A DNA stretch of 64,000 nucleotides, from the NCBI RefSeq assembly GCF_014643915.1, contig NZ_BMKE01000003.1, positions 146,087 to 210,086 of the forward strand. The letters are read 5' to 3'. The translations under genes and the position numbers were made by a program. Below, in pieces: positions 36,355 through 45,914 of the stretch. The notes under the pieces were generated by a model, which was given only the letters and a program-made list of their open reading frames with translations, was not told where the DNA came from and did not search any database. The first letter of the stretch is position 1, and each line of letters begins with the position of its first letter. Origin of the DNA: Oceanisphaera marina (GTDB lineage: Bacteria; Pseudomonadota; Gammaproteobacteria; Enterobacterales; Aeromonadaceae).

Positions 36355-36867
36355 GTGATAGATGGTGACGGCTTTCGTCCCAATGTAGGCATAGTGCTCT
36401 GCAGTCGCAAAGGCCAGGTGTTATGGGCCAGACGCTACGGGCAACATTCTTGGCAATTCCCCCAGGGGGGAGTAGACGACGGCGAAACGCCGGAACAGTC
36501 CATGTACCGAGAATTGTATGAGGAAATCGGGCTCAGGCCCGAGCATGTGACCTTGCTGGCGGTGACTCGTCACTGGCTAAAATACAAGCTGCCCAAGCGC
36601 CTGGTGCGCTGGGACAGCAATCCTGTATGCATTGGCCAGAAGCAGAAGTGGTTTTTGTTGCGACTGGAATCTGAAGACGAAGCACATATTGAGTTTGGCT
36701 GTCATGGGCAGCCCGAATTCGATGATTGGCGCTGGGTCAGTTACTGGTACCCGGTGCGGCAGGTGGTTTCTTTCAAGCGCGAAGTCTACCGACGGGTATT
36801 GAAGGAGTTTGCCCCCATTGTAATGGCAGAACAGGGCCGACGAGACGGCCGAAAACGGCACCGATAA
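36355..36867 (+). CDS. rppH: RNA 5' pyrophosphohydrolase RppH
   Basis: A 170-residue Nudix hydrolase that removes pyrophosphate from mRNA 5' ends and triggers RNase E decay. The Nudix box [22 protein letters not shown] is complete, and the N-terminus [16 protein letters not shown] is typical. The start is GTG 36355 with GGTGA 5 bases upstream. The arginine-rich tail ends RRDGRKRHR. It is followed by ptsP after 49 bases, as in E. coli. Confidence 0.97.
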   Translation: MIDGDGFRPNVGIVLCSRKGQVLWARRYGQHSWQFPQGGVDDGETPEQSMYRELYEEIGLRPEHVTLLAVTRHWLKYKLPKRLVRWDSNPVCIGQKQKWFLLRLESEDEAHIEFGCHGQPEFDDWRWVSYWYPVRQVVSFKREVYRRVLKEFAPIVMAEQGRRDGRKRHR

Positions 36868-36916
36868 AAGCGAGCCGTACGTTTGGCGCATATCAGTATT
36901 TAAGGAGTAGGCGGCA

Positions 36917-39181
36917 GTGTTAAAGGAATTGCGGGAAATCGTTCAACAGGTAACGGCCAGCTCTGACCTTAATGACGCCATGAATGAATTGGTGCGCCAA
37001 ACTCGCCATGCCATGCAGGTGGACTGCTGCTCTATTTATTTGCGTCAGCCCCACAAGCAGAATTATCTGCTGGCGGCCACCGATGGCTTGGCTGCCAGCG
37101 CCGTCGGACGTGCTAAAATTCCGCTCGGCGAAGGCATTGTCGGTCTTATCGGCGATAAGGAAGAGCTGATAAACCTGGCCGATGCCCGCTCTCATCCCAA
37201 ATTCAAGTACCTTCCCGAAGCACGAGAAGACGCCTTCATCTCTTTTCTGGGGGCCCCCATTATTCACCAGCGCACAACCCTGGGTGTATTGGTGGTTCAG
37301 CAGAAGCAGGAGCGGCTGTTTGAAGAAGGGGAAGAATCTTTTCTGGTGACCCTGGCCTCTCAGCTGGCGACCGTGATTGCTCATGCAGAAGCAAAAGGCA
37401 ACTTGCTGTCACCCAACTGGCATGGGGTATTGCGGGGTCTGGCAGGCTCTCCCGGGGTGGCAATAGGCCGCGCCTGGGTATGGCGCCCCAGAGTCACCTT
37501 TGATCAGGTAAAGGCGCGTAAATCGGACGATGCACAGCTGCAGCATGCCCGGTTAAACAAGGTACTGATACAGGTCGAAGACGAGCTGAATGGCATGGCG
37601 CTGCGTTTTCAGGAGTCTCAGTCGAGTGAGTCGGTGGCGGTCTTCGAGGTGTATCAGTACATTCTTAAAGATCCTATGTTCATCAGCCTGATCCGGGCAG
37701 AAATTGATCAGGGCTGGATTGCCGGCAGTGCGGTAAAACGGGTATGCGAGCAGCAAATTTCCCAGTTTGGCGGAATGACGGATCCTTATCTGCGCGAGCG
37801 GGCGGCGGACATTCGTGATCTGGGGCAACGGTTGCTGACCCGGCTGATCCACGAAGACGAGGGCATGTTGACCCTGTCTCTGGATAAACCGATTATTCTG
37901 GTGGCTGACGAAATCAGTGCCACCCTGATTGCAGAGATCCCGCCAAACAAGTTAAAGGGCATCGTCTCGGCCAAGGGCTCGATCAACTCACACGCCGCCA
38001 TTCTGGCCCGTTCCATGGGGATTCCGGCGGTCATGGGCATTGATCATACTTTTGAATTGCTGGAAGACAGAACCCTGATCGTCGATGGCTATAACGGGGA
38101 TCTACTGGTTGAACCTGTGCCATCGGTATTGCGGGAATATCGCAGACTGATCGCCCAGGAAGAGCAAATGGACGAGCTGTTTGCCTCCACCCGGCTGGAA
38201 AAAGCCATCACCCTGGATGGCATGCCGGTGTCGCTGCTGCTCAATGCCGGCCTGAGTGCCGACAGCGATGTGAGTAGCAACGATACGGTGGACGGCATAG
38301 GGCTGTTTCGGACCGAAATTCCATTCATGATGCGTGACCGCTTTCCGTCTGAGCAGGAGCAGGTGATCGGCTACCGCCGGGTGATGGCCAGTTATGTGGG
38401 CAAGTCGGTGTGCATGCGCACCCTGGATGTGGGCGGTGACAAGCAGCTGCCATACTTCCCCATTGTTGAAGAAAACCCCTTTCTTGGCTGGCGCGGCATT
38501 CGTCTGACCCTCGATCATCCGGAAATTTTTCTGGTGCAGTTAAAGGCGATGCTGCGCGCCAGTCAGGGCCTGGATAATCTGTCGATCATGTTGCCCATGG
38601 TGACCAACCTGGACGAAGTACGAGTGGCGCGGCGCATGCTGGATCGGGCCTGGCGAGAAGTGTCAGACGAAACAGCCGAACAAAAAGGAGAAATTCGTTA
38701 TCCCAGTCTGGGGGTGATGATAGAAGTACCTTCTTTGTTATATCTGCTCCCGGATCTGGCGCCACTGGTGGATTTCTGGTCGGTTGGCACCAATGATCTG
38801 ACCCAGTATCTGCTGGCGGTGGATCGTAATAACGGTCGGGTGGCCAATATTTACGATGCCTTTCATCCTGCGGTGTTACGCGCTTTGCAGCAAATTTTTG
38901 ACGAAGCCGAGCGTTATGGCAAGCCGGTATCCATTTGCGGAGAGCTGGCCGGTGACCCTATCGGCGTATTGGTGTTGCTGGCCATGGGCTATCGCCGCTT
39001 CAGCATGAATAACAGCAATATCATGCGTATCAAGTACATAGTACGGCAGTCTCGTTTTGATGAGCTGCAGAAACTGTTGCAGGAAGTGCTTAATCAGCAA
39101 CAGGTGGGCATCATCAAAGACCTGTTCGGTCGCTATCTTGAAGAGCGTGGCCTGGGTGGTCTGCTGCGTGGCCCACGTTAA
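36917..39181 (+). CDS. ptsP: Phosphoenolpyruvate-protein phosphotransferase PtsP (Enzyme I-Ntr)
   Basis: A 754-residue first enzyme of the nitrogen PTS. An N-terminal GAF domain (about residues 15-160; senses glutamine in E. coli) precedes the enzyme I core. The phosphorylated histidine lies in GSINSHAAILARSMGIP, and the PEP-binding barrel includes MRTLDVGGDKQLPYF and SICGELAGDP. It phosphorylates NPr and then EIIA-Ntr, regulating K+ and nitrogen metabolism. A GTG start at 36917 has AAGGAG 9 bases upstream. Confidence 0.97.
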   Translation: MLKELREIVQQVTASSDLNDAMNELVRQTRHAMQVDCCSIYLRQPHKQNYLLAATDGLAASAVGRAKIPLGEGIVGLIGDKEELINLADARSHPKFKYLPEAREDAFISFLGAPIIHQRTTLGVLVVQQKQERLFEEGEESFLVTLASQLATVIAHAEAKGNLLSPNWHGVLRGLAGSPGVAIGRAWVWRPRVTFDQVKARKSDDAQLQHARLNKVLIQVEDELNGMALRFQESQSSESVAVFEVYQYILKDPMFISLIRAEIDQGWIAGSAVKRVCEQQISQFGGMTDPYLRERAADIRDLGQRLLTRLIHEDEGMLTLSLDKPIILVADEISATLIAEIPPNKLKGIVSAKGSINSHAAILARSMGIPAVMGIDHTFELLEDRTLIVDGYNGDLLVEPVPSVLREYRRLIAQEEQMDELFASTRLEKAITLDGMPVSLLLNAGLSADSDVSSNDTVDGIGLFRTEIPFMMRDRFPSEQEQVIGYRRVMASYVGKSVCMRTLDVGGDKQLPYFPIVEENPFLGWRGIRLTLDHPEIFLVQLKAMLRASQGLDNLSIMLPMVTNLDEVRVARRMLDRAWREVSDETAEQKGEIRYPSLGVMIEVPSLLYLLPDLAPLVDFWSVGTNDLTQYLLAVDRNNGRVANIYDAFHPAVLRALQQIFDEAERYGKPVSICGELAGDPIGVLVLLAMGYRRFSMNNSNIMRIKYIVRQSRFDELQKLLQEVLNQQQVGIIKDLFGRYLEERGLGGLLRGPR

Positions 39182-39338
39182 TCTTCCGTTTCGTCTGCTG
39201 CGTTGATCATTAGCGAGTAATGGTAGGCCGGTTTACGGCTTGGCACTCTAGCCTGGCGATGCCGTAAATGGGTTAAGTCTGGTATTTATTCCTGTCAAAT
39301 TGCACAATACCCACTTTTGCTGCTGATGAGGATAATAC

Positions 39339-40157
39339 ATGTCTGAGAGCCACTGGGTGTTCCCTGGTTTCGACCCCATCGCCATACAAATCGGGCCGCT
39401 TGCGGTGCACTGGTATGGTTTGATGTATTTGCTGGGCTTTATTTTTGCCTGGTTGATGGCGAATCGTCGCGCGGCGCAACCAGATTCCAACTGGACCCGG
39501 GATCAGGTGTCCGATGTGTTGTTCTACGGCTTTCTGGGCGTGATTGTCGGCGGCCGCCTTGGTTACGTATTCTTCTATCAATTTGATGCTTTTCTTGACG
39601 ATCCTGTCTATCTCATCAAAATCTGGACCGGCGGCATGTCGTTTCATGGCGGCCTGATCGGGGTCATTACCGCATTGTGGTTGTATGCCCGCAAACAGGG
39701 TAAGACGTTTTTTGCGGTCTCCGATTTTATTGCCCCGCTGATCCCCTTTGGTCTGGGCGCCGGACGCATCGGCAACTTTATCAATGGTGAACTCTGGGGC
39801 CGGGTTACCGATGTGCCCTGGGGGATTATTTTTCCGGCGGCGGGCATGCTGCCGCGACATCCTTCCCAGCTGTATCAGTTTGCCCTGGAAGGGGTCGCCT
39901 TGTTGATCATTCTGAACCTGGCCTGGCGTGCCCGTCCACCGAGGGGCGTGGTATCCGGTTTATTCCTGCTGTGTTATGGCCTGTTTCGTTTCATGGTGGA
40001 ATTTGTACGGGAGCCGGACGCGCAGCTCGGCCTCTATCTCGACCTGTTCAGCATGGGGCAGCTCTTGTCTATGCCGATGATGCTGGCAGGCGCATTGATG
40101 ATCTGGGCCGCCTATGCTCGCCCTCAATTGTTTGGCAATGGAGAAAAAACAGCATGA
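39339..40157 (+). CDS. lgt: Prolipoprotein diacylglyceryl transferase Lgt
   Basis: A 272-residue inner-membrane enzyme that transfers diacylglycerol from phosphatidylglycerol to the lipobox cysteine of prolipoproteins. It has seven helices; the H-box ([11 protein letters not shown]), the [11 protein letters not shown] segment with its essential histidine and the signature [16 protein letters not shown] are present. LspA, which acts next on the same substrates, is also encoded in this window. Its stop overlaps the thyA start (ATGA). Confidence 0.97.
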   Translation: MSESHWVFPGFDPIAIQIGPLAVHWYGLMYLLGFIFAWLMANRRAAQPDSNWTRDQVSDVLFYGFLGVIVGGRLGYVFFYQFDAFLDDPVYLIKIWTGGMSFHGGLIGVITALWLYARKQGKTFFAVSDFIAPLIPFGLGAGRIGNFINGELWGRVTDVPWGIIFPAAGMLPRHPSQLYQFALEGVALLIILNLAWRARPPRGVVSGLFLLCYGLFRFMVEFVREPDAQLGLYLDLFSMGQLLSMPMMLAGALMIWAAYARPQLFGNGEKTA

Positions 40158-40948
40158 AAGCCTATCTGGAACTGATGCAGCACATACTGGATAAAGGCGC
40201 AGTCAAAGAAGACAGAACCGGCACCGGTACCCTGTCGGTATTTGGCCATCAGATGCGCTTTGATCTGGCTGAAGGTTTTCCGCTGATCACCACGAAGAAG
40301 TGCCACTTGAAATCGATTATTCACGAGCTGTTGTGGTTTTTAAATGGCGATACCAATATCGGCTATTTAAAGCAGCACGGGGTGCGGATCTGGGACGAAT
40401 GGGCCGACGATAACGGCGATCTGGGCCCGGTTTATGGTCATCAATGGCGTAGCTGGCAGGGCGCTGATGGCACCACTATCGACCAAATAAGCCAGGCGCT
40501 AGAGACCATTAAAACCAACCCCGATAGTCGCCGTATTATTGTATCGGCCTGGAACGTGGGTGAGCTCGAGCAGATGGCGCTGGCTCCTTGTCATGCACTG
40601 TTCCAGTTTTATGTGGTAAACGGCAAACTGTCTTGTCAGCTTTATCAGCGCAGCTGCGATGTTTTTCTGGGACTACCCTTCAATATTGCCAGCTATGCGC
40701 TACTGACTCACATGTTGGCCCAGCAGGCAGGGCTGGAAGTGGGTGATTTTGTATGGACCGGTGGTGACGTCCACCTGTACAGCAACCATCTTGAACAGGC
40801 ACGGCTACAATTAGCACGTGAGCCCTTTGCTCTGCCACGACTGCATCTGGCACGTAAACCGGCCTCGCTATTTGATTATGCATTTGAGGATTTTGTACTG
40901 GAGAACTATCAGGCTCATCCTCATATTAAAGCCCCCGTAGCGATCTAG
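40154..40948 (+). CDS. thyA: Thymidylate synthase ThyA
   Basis: A 264-residue enzyme making dTMP from dUMP with methylene-tetrahydrofolate. The nucleophile Cys146 is in [12 protein letters not shown], exactly the E. coli position and length. [16 protein letters not shown] and [16 protein letters not shown] are typical. I chose ATG 40154, overlapping the lgt stop, rather than the long upstream extension that runs through lgt in another frame. The lgt-thyA overlap implies translational coupling. Confidence 0.98.
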   Translation: MKAYLELMQHILDKGAVKEDRTGTGTLSVFGHQMRFDLAEGFPLITTKKCHLKSIIHELLWFLNGDTNIGYLKQHGVRIWDEWADDNGDLGPVYGHQWRSWQGADGTTIDQISQALETIKTNPDSRRIIVSAWNVGELEQMALAPCHALFQFYVVNGKLSCQLYQRSCDVFLGLPFNIASYALLTHMLAQQAGLEVGDFVWTGGDVHLYSNHLEQARLQLAREPFALPRLHLARKPASLFDYAFEDFVLENYQAHPHIKAPVAI

Positions 40949-41061
40949 TTAGCATATAATTTGTTACGTAATTGATATTTTAGTGTTGTTTTTAACCCCG
41001 GTTTCGGAAGATTGCGCATAGTTTTATTTTAAGATTCGGTTTTATCGAGGTATTAGGCAGA

Positions 41062-41115
41062 AACAATCGACTACTCGGAGCCAGAACGGCTGATTACACT
41101 CGAGGGTCGATTGTT
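41062..41115 (+). promoter_or_regulatory. Structured 5' leader of nhaA, candidate cis-regulatory RNA
   Basis: A perfect 10-bp stem pairs AACAATCGAC (41062-41071) with GTCGATTGTT (41106-41115). Inside it CTCG (41074-41077) pairs with CGAG (41101-41104), and AGCC (41079-41082) pairs with GGCT (41088-41091) over an AGAAC loop, leaving GATTACACT unpaired. The outer stem ends 5 bases before the GAAGGAG ribosome site. Leader RNAs upstream of nhaA genes in other bacteria (nhaA-I and nhaA-II motifs) are known cation sensors, but I cannot show that this belongs to either. An NhaR operator is the alternative reading. Confidence 0.45.
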
Positions 41116-41137
41116 GATGAGAAGGAGTCTCTATCAT

Positions 41138-42319
41138 ATGACCTATGTACTAAAACGGTTTCTGGCAATGGAATCTGCCGGTGGCATTCTGCTGATAGTG
41201 GCCGCCATTATTGCCATGCTGATGGCCAATACCGGTTTGTCCGAGATTTATCAGAATGTGCTCAATACGCAAATTCAGCTACGTATCAGCAGCCTTGATT
41301 TAGACAAGACACTTGCGCACTGGGTCAATGATGGTCTGATGGCAGTATTCTTTTTGTTGATTGGCCTGGAGGTCAAGCGCGAGCTGGTCTCGGGTGCGCT
41401 CTCCAGTCGAGAAAAAGCCATGTTTCCCGCATTGGCAGCGGTGGGCGGCATGGTGTTTCCTGCCTTGTGGTTTCTGGTCTTCAACCAGGGGGAGGGGGTA
41501 AATCTGAATGGCTGGGCTATTCCTACCGCAACCGATATAGCCTTCGCCCTGGGAGTAATGGCCCTGCTGGGTAAAAGAGTTCCTCTTAGCCTCAAGGTGT
41601 TTCTGCTGGCATTGGCCATTATTGATGACCTGGGCGCCATCATCATCATCGCACTGTTTTACAATCACGGGCTGTCGATACCCGCCTTGTCGGTCGCGGC
41701 ATTGGGCATTGGTGGCCTGTTCTGGCTCAACCGGGCACAGGTGCACACTCTGGTACCTTATCTGATTCTGGGCTGGATAGTCTGGGCTGCGGTCCTCAAA
41801 TCGGGAGTGCATGCCACCTTGGCCGGGGTAATTCTTGGCTTCCTGATCCCCATGTATGGCCGCAAGTTTTCCCCATCCAGAGAGCTGGAGCATTTTCTTC
41901 ACCCCTGGTGTGCCTTTTTTATTCTTCCCTTGTTTGCGTTTGTGAACGCCGGCGTGTCGCTACAGGGGCTCTCGCTTGCGGATTTGTCATCAGCCTTGCC
42001 GATGGGGATCATGGCAGGTTTGCTGCTGGGCAAGCCGATGGGCATTTTTCTGACCTGCTGGGTGGCGGTGAGACTGGGTGTTGCCCAGCTACCGGCAGGG
42101 GTGTGCATGCGTCAGATATTTGCCGTCTCCATGCTGTGCGGCATTGGCTTTACCATGTCCATTTTTATCTCTTCGCTGGCATTTGCCGGCCAGGAAGATC
42201 TCGCCAACCTGTCGCGACTGGGGATTTTGCTGGGTTCTACCCTGGCGGCCACCCTGGGTTATACCCTGCTGCACCGTGTCCTCCCTCGACACCAGGTCAA
42301 ACCGGCGCTACAGCTGTAG
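41138..42319 (+). CDS. nhaA: Na+/H+ antiporter NhaA
   Basis: A 393-residue antiporter with about twelve helices that expels Na+ or Li+ against two protons. The ion-binding pair Asp163-Asp164 ([12 protein letters not shown]), Asp133 ([12 protein letters not shown]) and the pH-related His in [11 protein letters not shown] are at nearly E. coli positions. I chose ATG 41138: GAAGGAG is 10 bases upstream and the product starts [16 protein letters not shown], while upstream starts fall inside the predicted leader hairpin. nhaR follows after a terminator. Confidence 0.96.
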   Translation: MTYVLKRFLAMESAGGILLIVAAIIAMLMANTGLSEIYQNVLNTQIQLRISSLDLDKTLAHWVNDGLMAVFFLLIGLEVKRELVSGALSSREKAMFPALAAVGGMVFPALWFLVFNQGEGVNLNGWAIPTATDIAFALGVMALLGKRVPLSLKVFLLALAIIDDLGAIIIIALFYNHGLSIPALSVAALGIGGLFWLNRAQVHTLVPYLILGWIVWAAVLKSGVHATLAGVILGFLIPMYGRKFSPSRELEHFLHPWCAFFILPLFAFVNAGVSLQGLSLADLSSALPMGIMAGLLLGKPMGIFLTCWVAVRLGVAQLPAGVCMRQIFAVSMLCGIGFTMSIFISSLAFAGQEDLANLSRLGILLGSTLAATLGYTLLHRVLPRHQVKPALQL

Positions 42320-42344
42320 TCGCATCGTTATCAGCTCTAATCCG

Positions 42345-42376
42345 GCGGCTGGGTATTCAAATCCAGCCGCTTTTAT
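42345..42376 (+). terminator. Terminator between nhaA and nhaR
   Basis: GCGGCTGG (42345-42352) and CCAGCCGC (42363-42370) form an 8-bp stem with a 10-base loop, followed by TTTTATT. nhaR starts only 33 bases later, so either read-through occurs or the nhaR promoter lies upstream of the hairpin. Confidence 0.8.
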
Positions 42377-42409
42377 TATGATGGGGCCACACCGCTTCGG
42401 AGATGGCTT

Positions 42410-43354
42410 TTGTCACACCTAAATTACAATCATCTGTATTACTTTTGGATGACCCAGAAGAAGGGCTCGGTTACCAAGGCGGCCGAGGCACTGTTTTTGA
42501 CGCCACAAACCGTCACCGGGCAAATTCGTCAGCTAGAACAACGCCTGGGGGGCAAGCTCTTCAAACGCAAGGGACGTCAGCTGGAGGCCAGTGAACTGGG
42601 CCGGCTGGTATTTAAATATGCCGATCGCATGTTCAGCCTGTCTTACGAAATGCTGGACATAGTGCATTATCGCAAGGAAGATCATTTAATCTTCGATGTG
42701 GGCGTGGCCGATGCCTTGTCCAAGCGCCTGGCCAGTCGAGTGTTGATGTCGGTGATCCCCAACGACGGCTCCATTCATTTACGCTGTTACGAGTCGACCC
42801 ACGAAATGCTGCTTGAGCAGCTTAGCGAGCACAAGCTGGACATGATCCTTTCGGACTGCCCGGTTGACTCGGCCCAGCACGCAGGGCTGTTGTCGAAGAA
42901 ACTGGGTGAGTGCGATATTGGTTTTTATTGCCGAGAGCCGCTGCCCACCAAGCCCTTTCCCGAGTGTCTGGAAGAACGTCGGTTGCTTATTCCTGGGCGA
43001 CGTACTGCCATGGGACGCCAGTTACGACATTGGCTGGAAGTGCAGGGCTTAAAGCCGCAAATACTGGGCGAATTTGACGATGCGGCTCTGATGAAGGCAT
43101 TTGGCTTTTTTAACCAGGGCATTTTTGTGGCGCCGGCGATTTATCGCGACGCCATTTTGCAATATCAGCCGGTAATTGAAATTGGTCGGGTAGAAGAGCT
43201 GAAAGAAGAGTATTACGTTATTTTTGCCGAACGAATGATCCAGCATCCGGCTGTTAAGCGGTTGTGTGAAAGTGACTTTACTTCATTATTTTCAGGATTG
43301 GACGATTTTTCCAGCGGCGTACCCCCCGTCACTTTCGACGGCGAATTTAGTTAA
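42410..43354 (+). CDS. nhaR: LysR-type activator NhaR
   Basis: A 314-residue LysR-type regulator that activates nhaA in response to Na+. The start [13 protein letters not shown], the helix-turn-helix ([20 protein letters not shown]), and the regulatory-domain stretches [27 protein letters not shown] and [15 protein letters not shown] match E. coli NhaR closely. The start codon is TTG 42410 with GGAG 7 bases upstream. An ArsR-type gene follows after 19 bases. Confidence 0.94.
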   Translation: MSHLNYNHLYYFWMTQKKGSVTKAAEALFLTPQTVTGQIRQLEQRLGGKLFKRKGRQLEASELGRLVFKYADRMFSLSYEMLDIVHYRKEDHLIFDVGVADALSKRLASRVLMSVIPNDGSIHLRCYESTHEMLLEQLSEHKLDMILSDCPVDSAQHAGLLSKKLGECDIGFYCREPLPTKPFPECLEERRLLIPGRRTAMGRQLRHWLEVQGLKPQILGEFDDAALMKAFGFFNQGIFVAPAIYRDAILQYQPVIEIGRVEELKEEYYVIFAERMIQHPAVKRLCESDFTSLFSGLDDFSSGVPPVTFDGEFS

Positions 43355-43373
43355 TCATCTGAAAGTGGACATC

Positions 43374-43682
43374 ATGATGGAATTGAACATGGAAGCAATG
43401 GAAGCCAGTGCGGCTCAGGCAGTGAAGCTGCTGAAGGCGCTGGCGAATGAACGCAGGTTATTTATTTTATGCCATTTGCTCGACAAGGAGTTGTCGGTCG
43501 GCGAGATGAACCAGCATCTGGGATTAAGCCAGTCTGCGCTTTCCCAGCATCTGGCACTGTTACGTAACGACGATTTGGTTCGCACACGCAAAGAAGCACA
43601 AACGGTATATTATTCGTTGAAAAGTGATGAAGTACGAGAAATGATAGCCTTGCTGCACAAGCTTTACTGCCAAGAGAAGTGA
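43374..43682 (+). CDS. ArsR/SmtB-family regulator with paired cysteines (BigR/SqrR/YgaV-like)
   Basis: A winged-helix repressor of about 102 residues; the recognition helix is in HLGLSQSALSQHLALLRND. It has exactly two cysteines, Cys33 (RRLFILCHLL) and Cys99 (LHKLYCQEK), 66 residues apart, the same spacing as Cys41 and Cys107 of the persulfide sensor SqrR. A sulfur-sensing role is therefore plausible, whereas the metal-binding ELCVCDL motif of classical ArsR is absent. The start is ATG 43374, 43377 or 43389; the long upstream extension inside nhaR is unlikely. No sulfide-oxidising target gene is adjacent. Confidence 0.82.
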   Translation: MMELNMEAMEASAAQAVKLLKALANERRLFILCHLLDKELSVGEMNQHLGLSQSALSQHLALLRNDDLVRTRKEAQTVYYSLKSDEVREMIALLHKLYCQEK

Positions 43683-43780
43683 GACGAAAATAACGCGTTA
43701 CGCTATAAGCCGTACGTTAAAGAAGAATACCGAGCCTTCGGTAAACTAATATAGGGCGTAAAGCGCTTTCTTTGGGCAAT

Positions 43781-43808
43781 AAAAAACCGGCATAAAGCCG
43801 GTTTTTTT
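43781..43808 (-). terminator. Terminator of rpsT
   Basis: AAAAAACCGGC, an ATAAA loop and GCCGGTTTTTT form a symmetric hairpin with A and T tails. It can stop rpsT on the reverse strand and also transcription arriving from the ArsR gene. Confidence 0.9.
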
Positions 43809-43831
43809 GACGCTTGAATCAAGGCTCTAAC

Positions 43832-44092
43832 TTACAGAGCTTTAATCTTCGCGTTCAGGCGGCTCTTGTGACGAGCTGCTTTATTCTTGTGGATCAGACC
43901 TTTAGTGGCCATACGATCCAGCAGAGGCTGTGCAGCGTCAAACGCCTTTTGAGCGTTTGCTTTGTCGCCGCTAGCGATAGCTGCAAGTACTTTTTTCACG
44001 TAAGTGCGAACCATAGAACGACGGCTGGCATTGTGCTTACGGCGTTTCTCTGATTGAAGCGCGCGTTTCTTAGCAGACTTGATATTAGCCAA
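43832..44092 (-). CDS. rpsT: 30S ribosomal protein S20
   Basis: An 86-residue lysine/arginine-rich protein that binds 16S rRNA early in 30S assembly ([20 protein letters not shown] start, [13 protein letters not shown] end). The start codon is TTG, preceded by AGGAG; E. coli rpsT also uses UUG, which is needed there for autoregulation. It is divergent from murJ, with a clear promoter at 44141-44169. Confidence 0.97.
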   Translation of the reverse strand: MANIKSAKKRALQSEKRRKHNASRRSMVRTYVKKVLAAIASGDKANAQKAFDAAQPLLDRMATKGLIHKNKAARHKSRLNAKIKAL

Positions 44093-44140
44093 GGTAAAAC
44101 TCCTAAAACTGTCTTAGCGAGTGTTAATAAAAGGCCGAGG

Positions 44141-44169
44141 AATATGCCTTTTTCACCGCAAATTGTCAA
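44141..44169 (-). promoter_or_regulatory. Sigma-70 promoter of rpsT
   Basis: On the reverse strand a perfect TTGACA -35 (44169-44164) and CATATT -10 (44146-44141) are spaced by 17 bases, giving a short leader before the UUG start. Confidence 0.75.
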
Positions 44170-44288
44170 TTGCTTTGTGCAAATAAACACCGCCCTGTGG
44201 TCAGATACAGGGCCGAGGGTTAAACTGTCGGCCGGATTCTACCAGCATTCCCCTACATTCAGCAATTTTCTTACGCGAGGTTTTCATT

Positions 44289-45845
44289 TTGAGCAAGGCA
44301 CTTTTGCGATCAGGCCTGATTGTGTCCACCATGACACTGATATCCCGGGTGCTGGGCCTGGTACGAGATGTAGTGATCGCCAGCTTGTTAGGGGCCGGTG
44401 CATCGGCCGATGTATTCTTTTTTGCCAACCGGATCCCCAATTTTTTACGGCGGCTGTTTGCCGAAGGTGCCTTCAATCAGGCATTTGTGCCGGTGATGAC
44501 CGAATACAAGCAGACCCGCAGTTTTAAAGACACCCAAGACTTGCTGGCGGCGGTATCCGGCACTCTGGGCATGATAGTGACTGTGGTCACCTTCGTCGGC
44601 ATGGTCGGCTCTGGTGTGGTGACCGCGCTGTTCGGTATGGGCTGGTTTTTGGAGTGGATGAACGATGGCCCTGAAGCCTACAAGTTTGAACTGGCCTCTT
44701 TGTTGTTGAAAGTGACCTTTCCCTACCTGTGGTTTATCAGCTTTACCGCCATGTCCGGCGCTATTTTAAATACCTTTGGCAAGTTTGCGGTGTCGTCGTT
44801 TACGCCGGTATTTCTGAATCTGGCGCTGATTGGCGCCGCACTCTGGCTGTCGCCCAATATGGAACAGCCCGAGCTGGGCCTGGCGATGGGTGTTTTTCTG
44901 GGGGGCTTGCTGCAGTTCCTGTTTCAGTTTCCTTTCTTGTTACGGTTGCGGATGCTGGTTCGCCCTCGTTGGGCCTGGCATCATCCTGGCGTGGTAAAAA
45001 TTCGCACCTTGATGATACCAGCTTTGTTTGGCGTGTCGGTCAGTCAGGTCAATCTGCTGTTCGACACCATGCTGGCCTCGTTTCTGGCCACGGGATCCAT
45101 CAGTTATCTGTATTATTCCGATCGCCTGCTGGAGTTTCCGCTTGGGCTGTTCGGTATCGCCATTGCCACCGTGATCCTGCCAGCGCTGTCCAGCCGCCAT
45201 GTCGACAAGTCGAAAGAGGGTTTTGCCGCCACCATGGACTGGGGGGTGCGTATGGTGCTGCTGATGGGCTTTCCGGCCATGTTGGGATTGATTGTGTTGA
45301 GTGAGCCCATGCTGCGGGTGCTGTTCATGCGGGGCGAGTTTGGTGCTATTGAAGTCACGGCGGCCAGCAAAAGCCTGATTGCCTACGGCGTGGGCTTGCA
45401 GGCCTTTATGCTGATCAAGGTATTGGCACCCGGGTATTATGCGCGCCAGGACACGAAAACGCCGGTACGTTTCGGCATTATTGCCATGGTGGCCAATATG
45501 GTATTCAACGCGGTGCTGATTTTTCCGCTCGGTTATGTGGGGCTGGCACTGGCGACGGCGATGTCGGGCATTCTGAATGCCGGCTTGCTGGGATGGGGCC
45601 TGAGCCGACGTGACATATATCATCCCAGCCGACAAACCTTGCTGTTTGCCGCCAAGGTAAGCGTAGCGGGAACCGGCATGGCGGCCCTGCTGTGGTGGTT
45701 ATCGCCGCCTCTTTCGGTATGGGCCGAATGGGGGTTATTAACCAGTACTTTGCATTTACTGGGCTATATTGGGGCCGCTGCCCTGTGTTACGGTGCCTTG
45801 CTACTTGTCAGCGGTGTACGGTTGCGGCATTTTAAAACCGCTTAG
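44289..45845 (+). CDS. murJ: Lipid II flippase MurJ
   Basis: A 518-residue MOP-superfamily protein with about fourteen helices that flips lipid II to the periplasm. The N-terminal SMTLISRVLGLVRDV-like segment (here STMTLISRVLGLVRD) and RIPNFLRRLFAEGAFNQAFVP carry the conserved arginines. The start codon is TTG 44289 with GAGG about 8 bases upstream. It is followed by ribF after about 70 bases. Confidence 0.96.
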   Translation: MSKALLRSGLIVSTMTLISRVLGLVRDVVIASLLGAGASADVFFFANRIPNFLRRLFAEGAFNQAFVPVMTEYKQTRSFKDTQDLLAAVSGTLGMIVTVVTFVGMVGSGVVTALFGMGWFLEWMNDGPEAYKFELASLLLKVTFPYLWFISFTAMSGAILNTFGKFAVSSFTPVFLNLALIGAALWLSPNMEQPELGLAMGVFLGGLLQFLFQFPFLLRLRMLVRPRWAWHHPGVVKIRTLMIPALFGVSVSQVNLLFDTMLASFLATGSISYLYYSDRLLEFPLGLFGIAIATVILPALSSRHVDKSKEGFAATMDWGVRMVLLMGFPAMLGLIVLSEPMLRVLFMRGEFGAIEVTAASKSLIAYGVGLQAFMLIKVLAPGYYARQDTKTPVRFGIIAMVANMVFNAVLIFPLGYVGLALATAMSGILNAGLLGWGLSRRDIYHPSRQTLLFAAKVSVAGTGMAALLWWLSPPLSVWAEWGLLTSTLHLLGYIGAAALCYGALLLVSGVRLRHFKTA

Positions 45846-45914
45846 CGGGGCTGATCCTGGCGGCCGGCTGAGGTATAATCCGCCGATTTGCAGCTAAGAC
45901 CGGTATCGGAGTCT

